A stretch of DNA of 16,849 bases from Anaerolineales bacterium UBA7227. GTDB taxonomy: Bacteria > Chloroflexota > Anaerolineae > Anaerolineales > Villigracilaceae. This document shows positions 12,702 through 16,849 of this stretch, piece after piece; the stretch's first letter is position 1; every line of letters starts with the position of its first letter. Below the pieces are notes generated by a model, which was given only the letters and a program-made list of their open reading frames with translations, ran no database searches and had not been told where the DNA came from. The stretch spans positions 754-17,602 of the forward strand of contig DKTP01000040.1 in NCBI GenBank assembly GCA_002473085.1. Direction: 5' to 3'. The position numbers were made by a program, and so were the translations under genes.

Positions 12702-13847
12702 ATGGATTTCGATTTGAATGAAGAACAACGCATGTGGAAGAAGACCGTCCACGATTTCGTGGCGGCGGAGGTGCAGCCGAAGGCGCGCGAGGTGGATGAG
12801 ACCGGCGAGTTCAACTGGACCGCCGTCCGCAAGATGGGACCGATCGGACTGCTCGGCCTCAGCGTCCCCGAGGAATACGGCGGCGCGGCAGTGGACAGCA
12901 TCAGCGCCGCCATCGCCATCGAGGAACTCGGCTGGGCGTGCGGCTCCACCGCGCTGGCGCTGGCCGCGCACAACGGACTCGGCGTCGCCCCGCTCATCCG
13001 GTTCGGGAGCGAGGAACTTAAGCGAAAGTGGCTCCCGATGGTGACCAGCGGCAAAGGCAAACTCGCCGCGCTGGTGATGTCTGAACCTGGCGCGGGTTCC
13101 GACCTGCAAGGCGGAATCACCGCCCGCGCCCAAAAAGCGGGAGACGAGTGGCTGCTCAACGGTGCGAAGATGTGGTGCACCAACGCGTCCATCGCGGAAT
13201 ACATCGTCGTCATCGTCCGCACGGACCCCGCCGGCGGCTCGCGTTCCCTCAGCATGATCCTCGTCCCGACCGACGCGGAGGGACTGCATATCGCGCCGCC
13301 CGAAAAGAAGATGGGACTGCACGGCTCGCCCACCCACGCGGTGACGCTGGACAACGTCCGCCTGCCGCTGGGCAACCTCATCGGCGAGGAGGGACGCGGC
13401 CTGCAGCAGGTCCTCGCCACGCTGGACGGCGGGCGGATCGCCATCGGCTCGATCTCCGTTGGGCTGGCGCAGGCCGCTTTCGAGACCGCGGTCGCATACG
13501 CGAAGGAACGCAAAGCCTTCGGCAAGCGCATCGCGGACTTCCAGGCGCTGCAATGGAAACTGGCCGACGCCGCCACCGAGATCGAACTGGCGCGCACCCT
13601 GCTCCACAAGGCCGCCTGGTTAAAAGACCAGGGCCGTCCTTACGCCAAAGAAGCCTCCATGGCAAAGTTGTTCGCCAGCGAAATGGCTGAGCGCGTCTGC
13701 TATGACGCCATCCAAATCCTCGGCGGATACGGCTACAGCCGCGAATATCCCGTCGAGCGTATGTACCGCGACGCGCGCCTGATGACCATCGGCGAGGGGA
13801 CGAGCGAGATCCAGCGGCTGGTGATTGCCCGCCACGCGCTGGAATGA
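12702..13847 (+). CDS. Acyl-CoA dehydrogenase
   Basis: A 381-residue FAD-dependent acyl-CoA dehydrogenase, which introduces the first double bond of fatty-acid or amino-acid-derived acyl-CoA breakdown and passes electrons to ETF. The three expected parts are present: an N-terminal helical domain ([15 protein letters not shown]), a middle beta domain with [13 protein letters not shown] (signature 1), and a C-terminal helical domain with [20 protein letters not shown] (signature 2). Glu365 in [10 protein letters not shown] is the likely catalytic base, at the place used by short-chain and bacterial enzymes. GGAG lies 6 nt before the ATG. A GATAAT at 12680-12685 may be a weak internal -10. The substrate cannot be told from the sequence. 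No other beta-oxidation gene is nearby. Confidence 0.95.
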   Translation: MDFDLNEEQRMWKKTVHDFVAAEVQPKAREVDETGEFNWTAVRKMGPIGLLGLSVPEEYGGAAVDSISAAIAIEELGWACGSTALALAAHNGLGVAPLIRFGSEELKRKWLPMVTSGKGKLAALVMSEPGAGSDLQGGITARAQKAGDEWLLNGAKMWCTNASIAEYIVVIVRTDPAGGSRSLSMILVPTDAEGLHIAPPEKKMGLHGSPTHAVTLDNVRLPLGNLIGEEGRGLQQVLATLDGGRIAIGSISVGLAQAAFETAVAYAKERKAFGKRIADFQALQWKLADAATEIELARTLLHKAAWLKDQGRPYAKEASMAKLFASEMAERVCYDAIQILGGYGYSREYPVERMYRDARLMTIGEGTSEIQRLVIARHALE

Positions 13848-13905
13848 AATATGGACGCTGCCGGGTTTGACGGAGAGGTGTAAAGCCACAAAGTATCCAT
13901 GAACG

Positions 13906-13978
13906 GGGGTTCGCCCCGAATGATGAAAATTCGGAATCCCGAAGTTCTACTTCGGGAAAGCCGCAAGTAGAACTTGCG
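13906..13978. repeat. Chain of four small hairpins after the acyl-CoA dehydrogenase gene
   Basis: In order: GGGG-TTCG-CCCC (13906-13917); CCGAAT/ATTCGG (13916-13921 with 13929-13934, overlapping the first); CCCGAAG-TTCTA-CTTCGGG (13938-13956); and CGCAAG-TAGAA-CTTGCG (13962-13978). The 5-nt loops of the last two are reverse complements. AAGTTCTACTT (13942-13952) and AAGTAGAACTT (13965-13975) can therefore also pair as one 11-bp stem. No coding gene is seen in 13848-14047. Confidence 0.7.
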
Positions 13979-14012
13979 AAATCCTTTTTATTCATATCAG
14001 TAAGTTAAAATC

Positions 14013-14043
14013 AAAAGCCGCAGGTTCTGCCTGCGGCTTTTTT
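14013..14043. terminator. Bidirectional terminator between acyl-CoA dehydrogenase and comEA
   Basis: A perfect 12-bp stem, AAAAGCCGCAGG (14013-14024) with 14030-14041, has a TTCTG loop. The plus strand continues into a T-run to 14043, and the minus strand reads into TTTTGA. It lies 5 nt from the comEA stop and serves both converging genes. Confidence 0.88.
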
Positions 14044-14047
14044 GCGG

Positions 14048-14665
14048 CTACTCATACCCCGTGACGATCAAGTCCTTGATATTGTCGAACGTGGCGGGAC
14101 CGATCCCGCTGACGTCCATGATATCTTCGATATAGTAGAAATCCCCGTATTCTTCGCGATAGTCAATGATGCGCTGGGCGAGCGTGGGACCGATGCCCGG
14201 CAGGGCCGAAAGTTCTTCCAGGGAGGCGAGGTTGATATTGATCAGATTTTCGTCCGTCTGCCCGCTTCCCGTCCCGCCGGTATTTCCGCCTCCCGCGTCT
14301 ATCGCGCGCGGGGCTCCCGCGACCGCCACACCCGGCATGAAGGGGATATCCAGTTTTTGACCGTCTATGAGCGGCGCGGCCAGATTGATGTTGGAACGAT
14401 CCGCCTCGGCAAGGAACCCGCCCGCCGCGTCGACCGCGTCCTTCACGCGGCTTCCGCCCGGCAGGGCGTACACGTCGGGACGCGGCACCGCGCCCGCCAC
14501 GTCCACCACCATGGGCGCGGGCGTGGGCGGGGGAAGCAGTTGGATCGAGTTGCCGCTCGGCGAGCGCGCCACCAGCCACAACACCCCGCCCAGCGTCAAG
14601 CCGATCAAAACGCCGATGAAGGTGGGGTAAAAGGCCTTGAGAATATCCTGACGGCTGACTTCCAT
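14048..14665 (-). CDS. comEA: ComEA-like helix-hairpin-helix DNA-binding protein
   Basis: A 205-residue membrane-anchored protein with the ComEA layout. A membrane helix spans about residues 13-33. A Pro-rich stretch leads to an SLBB domain (about 53-109, VDVAGAVPRPDVYALPGGSRV). A Gly/Thr linker (114-137) is followed by a double helix-hairpin-helix DNA-binding domain (141-205) with LPGIGPTLAQRI and VSGIGPATFDNI. ComEA binds incoming double-stranded DNA outside the membrane during natural transformation and hands it to the ComEC channel. No comEC is in the window, so competence itself is inference. The ATG at 14665 was chosen because a TACAAT -10 lies exactly 6 nt upstream; a TTG at 14683 would start inside or before that promoter. 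Confidence 0.92.
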   Translation of the reverse strand: MEVSRQDILKAFYPTFIGVLIGLTLGGVLWLVARSPSGNSIQLLPPPTPAPMVVDVAGAVPRPDVYALPGGSRVKDAVDAAGGFLAEADRSNINLAAPLIDGQKLDIPFMPGVAVAGAPRAIDAGGGNTGGTGSGQTDENLININLASLEELSALPGIGPTLAQRIIDYREEYGDFYYIEDIMDVSGIGPATFDNIKDLIVTGYE

Positions 14666-14671
14666 ATTTTT

Positions 14672-14677
14672 ATTGTA
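14672..14677 (-). promoter_or_regulatory. -10 box placed for a leaderless comEA mRNA
   Basis: On the minus strand TACAAT is followed by AAAAAT and then ATG at 14665. The expected start point is the A of ATG, and no ribosome binding site is present. The -35 region is not recognisable. Confidence 0.55.
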
Positions 14678-14712
14678 ACCCAAATTTGACCGCGCGATAC
14701 CCGTCTCATGTA

Positions 14713-15159
14713 CTAATCATCCAGGCGCATCACCAGCAGGGATTGTCCGTCTCGAAACGCCCACCCGAATCCGTCCGCCAGTTTTTTCAGGCGGCGGTAA
14801 TAGGGAGTCAACTCGTCCACGGCGAGGGCGCGGAAGCCGAATTTTCGATAGAAGGATTCCAACCCCGAACGGCAGGTGAGGTAGACGGGACGCGATGACT
14901 GCGCGAGCAGCCGCTCGACGAGACGCCGCGCCACCCCGCGTCCGCGCCACGCGGGACGGACGGCGAGGGAGGCCAATTCGAGCGTCCCGTCGGCGTGGGG
15001 TTTGACCTGGACGCACGCGGCCAGCGTCCCGTCCGCGGCGGAAGCGACGAGGAAGCGTCGCCAGTCGAGTCCCGTCGGGTTGATCCGCACGAGGCGGACG
15101 AGGGCGCGGATGTCGGCCGCGTCGTCGGCAGTGGCGGGACGGAGGATGAGGTCAGCCAA
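14713..15159 (-). CDS. GNAT family N-acetyltransferase
   Basis: A 148-residue protein with the GNAT fold, which transfers an acetyl group from acetyl-CoA to an amine. LILRPATADDAADIRALV is the usual N-terminal strand and helix. ELASLAVRPAWRGRGVARRLVERL (61-84) is motif A, with the R-G-R-G-x-A loop that binds the pyrophosphate of acetyl-CoA. FYRKFGFRAL near the C-terminus is the typical last helix and strand. The substrate is unknown. I chose TTG at 15159, which overlaps the end of the CPBP gene by 8 nt and gives the common start ADLILRP; a GGGGA lies just upstream. An earlier in-frame TTG at 15177 is possible. It is probably co-transcribed with the CPBP gene. Confidence 0.88.
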   Translation of the reverse strand: MADLILRPATADDAADIRALVRLVRINPTGLDWRRFLVASAADGTLAACVQVKPHADGTLELASLAVRPAWRGRGVARRLVERLLAQSSRPVYLTCRSGLESFYRKFGFRALAVDELTPYYRRLKKLADGFGWAFRDGQSLLVMRLDD

Positions 15160-15775
15160 GCGTCCCCGAAGCGACAAGCACGATGAGCGTGAAGATGTAC
15201 CAGTGAATGAGAAAGGGATAGAGGAAGGAGCGCGTGCGGTAGGCGATCCAGCCGAAGGCGAAACCGCCGAAGACGGTGGAGAGGGTTTCGATCTCGGGTT
15301 TGCCGATGTGCATCAGCGCGAACGGGACGGCTTGAATCCAAAGCGCGTCGGCGCCGAACTTGCGGGCGTAGCCGAAGGTGATCCAGCCGCGGAAGAGGAA
15401 TTCCCAGCCGAAGATCTGGAAGAAGGTGTTCCACGGCAGGCTGGCGGTCATGCCCCGATAATAGGATTGTGAAGTCGGGTCGAGTTTGGCGAGGCTCCAG
15501 ATGACGGGCGTCATCAGCGCGATGCCGCCGAGGGTGATGACGAGGCCCGCGCGCCAGTCTCCGAGGGCGAGGCCATAGTCGCGCGGCGATTCGCGGAAGA
15601 CGAGGACGATGAACAGCAAAGGGATGACGAAAAAGAGAACGGTCTGGTTGATCTCGGTGGAAGGCGTGATGTTGTGATATGAAAAGACCAGCAGCAGCAG
15701 CGTGCTGACAATGGTGATGAGCGCGACTTTGCGGTCTATGTTGAGGGGTTGGAAGATGGATTTGATTAGTTTCAT
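15152..15775 (-). CDS. CPBP-family intramembrane metalloprotease-like protein
   Basis: A 207-residue integral membrane protein with about six hydrophobic segments and the CPBP (CAAX protease/bacteriocin-processing, Abi) motifs. These are WEFLFRG (124-130; the usual EExxxR with Trp in place of the first Glu, while Glu125 and Arg129 are present), FALMHIGKPE with His156, and LIHW with His191. CPBP proteins are intramembrane glutamic-type peptidases; substrates in bacteria are mostly unknown. The ATG at 15775 has no ribosome binding site and lies inside an octamer tandem repeat that continues into the first two codons, so expression may be unusual. Its end overlaps the GNAT gene, suggesting coupling. 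The family is fairly clear; whether it is an active protease is not. Confidence 0.85.
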   Translation of the reverse strand: MKLIKSIFQPLNIDRKVALITIVSTLLLLVFSYHNITPSTEINQTVLFFVIPLLFIVLVFRESPRDYGLALGDWRAGLVITLGGIALMTPVIWSLAKLDPTSQSYYRGMTASLPWNTFFQIFGWEFLFRGWITFGYARKFGADALWIQAVPFALMHIGKPEIETLSTVFGGFAFGWIAYRTRSFLYPFLIHWYIFTLIVLVASGTLG

Positions 15776-15814
15776 AGTTTAGTAGTTACGTAGTTTGCTA
15801 GTCGAGTAGTTCGT
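15767..15814. repeat. 8-nt tandem repeat TAGTnnnn containing the CPBP start codon
   Basis: Six octamers in perfect register, at 15767, 15775, 15783, 15791, 15799 and 15807, each begin with TAGT and vary in the last four bases (TTCA, TTAG, TACG, TTGC, CGAG, TCGT). The ATG of the CPBP gene (complement of 15773-15775) is formed at the junction of the first two units. The remaining gap to 15868 shows no other clear element. Confidence 0.75.
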
Positions 15815-15868
15815 ATTACGTATCTGTATTTACTTGTGCACATGTCCACGTGTATATCTGTTTTTTCA

Positions 15869-16849
15869 TCAATACGGATAATTCGAATGGTTGCCGTTGG
15901 GGCCGAGGAGTTGGATGATTTTATCCGCGTCGCGGTGGAGTTCCAAGCCCCAGTTGAGGAGGAGCAGGAGCGCGGCGAGGACGGCGAGGCTGACGGCGAT
16001 CTTCCCCGCGCGGGATCCGTCCCAGCGCGCGGCGAGGGACTTCCAGCCGCCCGTCCAGAACAGCGCGGCGAGGATGGCGAGAAAGGGGACGAGGGCCAGA
16101 TGGAATCGGTCTTCGGCGAGGATGAAGACGTGCGGCGTGACGTAGGCGAAGAAGAGAAGTCCCAGCAGGATCGTCGGCGGATTCCAGCGAAGCGGCGACG
16201 CGCCCAACGCGGCGGAGAGACTCACGACGACGAACGGCAGGAGCATGACGAGGAAAAGCGTCAACAGGAACGGGAAGGGGATGAAGCCGACGAGGTCGTT
16301 CCCGTAGAAGTACATCAGGACGCGTTTTTCGAGGCCGAAGAAGAAGCCGAGACGGTTAATCGCAAGCGGGATGAACCGTCCTGGCTCCGCGCGGATGAAC
16401 TCGATGGCTTTCTCCGTCCCGACGCGGTCGCGCTGGGCGTCGTCGAGGATGGTCAGGAGGTCGAGCGAGGGACCGAAGACGAAGGAGCCGTTTCCCTGCG
16501 GGTGATAGCCGAGGTAGAGGTTGTAGCCCATGGAAGTCTCGATGCCCGTCAGTTTGTGGTGCAGGAGCGAGTTGCGGACAATCCACGGGGCGATGGTCAA
16601 CGCGAAGGCGACGGCGAGAATCCACGCGCGTTTGCGTAAAACGTAAAACGCGTACGCGATGGCAAGGACGGCGAAGGGCAGGATGACGGAACGCGTGAGG
16701 GCGGTGAGTCCGAGGAAGAGACCAGAGAGGAGGAGGTTGTAGTCAGAAGGCAGAAGGCGGGAGGCGGATGGCGGAAGGCGGGAGGCGGGAGGCAGAAGGC
16801 GAGAGTCAGAAGGCGGAAAGCGGGAGGCAGAAGGCAGAAGGCGGGAGGC
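15869..16849 (-). CDS. GT39-like membrane glycosyltransferase, N-terminus outside window
   Basis: The frame is open from the right edge to a TGA at 15869-15871, giving the C-terminal 326 residues of a multi-pass membrane protein. It resembles the GT39/ArnT/PMT type (polyprenyl-phosphate-sugar-dependent transferases). Evidence: the LSGLFLGLTALTRSVIL segment, APWIVRNSL followed by a Gly/Tyr-rich loop (GYNLYLGYHPQGNGS), FIRAEPGRFIPLAINRL, and the late motif ILAEDRFHLALVPFLAILAA, which is characteristic of this group. These proteins transfer sugars from a lipid carrier on the outer face of the membrane; the acceptor is unknown. The catalytic N-terminal loop is not visible. Unusually, a 7-nt tandem repeat is translated in frame just before the LSGLFLG helix as about five 7-residue repeats of the SRLLPSA type. 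Confidence 0.85.
   Translation of the reverse strand, partial: ASRLLPSASRFPPSDSRLLPPASRLPPSASRLLPSDYNLLLSGLFLGLTALTRSVILPFAVLAIAYAFYVLRKRAWILAVAFALTIAPWIVRNSLLHHKLTGIETSMGYNLYLGYHPQGNGSFVFGPSLDLLTILDDAQRDRVGTEKAIEFIRAEPGRFIPLAINRLGFFFGLEKRVLMYFYGNDLVGFIPFPFLLTLFLVMLLPFVVVSLSAALGASPLRWNPPTILLGLLFFAYVTPHVFILAEDRFHLALVPFLAILAALFWTGGWKSLAARWDGSRAGKIAVSLAVLAALLLLLNWGLELHRDADKIIQLLGPNGNHSNYPY
16741..16849. repeat. Heptanucleotide tandem repeat inside the glycosyltransferase gene
   Basis: Fifteen complete 7-mers plus four bases run in perfect register to the window edge. The commonest units are AGGCAGA, AGGCGGG and AGGCGGA, and AGTCAGA occurs at the first and tenth positions. No indel breaks the 7-nt register. 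Since 21 nt equals seven codons, the minus strand reads as a 7-residue repeat (SRLLPSA, SRFPPSD, SRLLPPA, SRLPPSA, SRLLPSD). The array continues beyond the window. Confidence 0.9.

Noticed and set aside
12300..13607. 435-codon minus-strand frame opposite the acyl-CoA dehydrogenase
   Set aside because: Antisense to an intact conserved enzyme gene; no family resemblance.
15836..16639. 267-codon Glu/Arg-rich plus-strand frame
   Set aside because: It is antisense to the glycosyltransferase gene; its charged composition is what Leu/Phe-rich membrane codons give on the other strand.
16741..16849. Array considered as CRISPR
   Set aside because: Units are 7 nt with no spacers between them; this is a short tandem repeat.

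Overview
The window looks like a piece of a Chloroflexota chromosome, most likely class Anaerolineae. The pointers are a GC-rich genome, a lipoprotein with a Thr/Pro-rich linker of the kind common there, and the mixture of genes: a MinCDE system, a YwiC-like membrane protein and many degenerate short repeats between genes. This assignment is inference. No rRNA, tRNA, phage, transposase or CRISPR array is visible.

Layout. 2-1027 (+): the end of a small protein and a lipoprotein that may share one beta-rich domain. 1086-2567 (-): gltX, facing the lipoprotein gene across a bidirectional terminator. 2568-2809: a gene-free stretch full of repeats. 2810-10327 (-): the core of the window, an uninterrupted cell-shape and division cluster transcribed mreB-mreC-mreD-mrdA-minC-minD-minE-rodA. 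MreB, MreC, MreD, PBP2 and RodA form the elongasome; MinC, MinD and MinE place the division septum. Genes overlap or nearly touch. A strong extended -10 promoter sits between mrdA and minC, so minCDE-rodA can be expressed separately from mreBCD-mrdA. 10522-11376 (+): degV (fatty-acid-binding family), divergent from mreB. 11611-13847 (+): ywiC-like, a DUF2007-type small protein and an acyl-CoA dehydrogenase, closely spaced. 13848-14047: a chain of hairpins ending in a bidirectional terminator. 14048-16849 (-): comEA, a GNAT acetyltransferase, a CPBP-family membrane protein, and a GT39-like membrane glycosyltransferase running off the right edge.

Most of the genes are recognisable housekeeping genes. 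The unusual signal lies in the non-coding and repeat layer. There are four degenerate short tandem repeats, each holding a fixed unit length (10, about 9, 8 and 7 nt). The 8-nt array contains the CPBP start codon, and the 7-nt array is translated in frame inside the glycosyltransferase. There is also a hairpin chain with two mutually complementary loops, and two genes whose -10 box lies exactly 6 nt before ATG, suggesting leaderless mRNAs. I do not see a convincing new multi-gene defence or metabolic system here.
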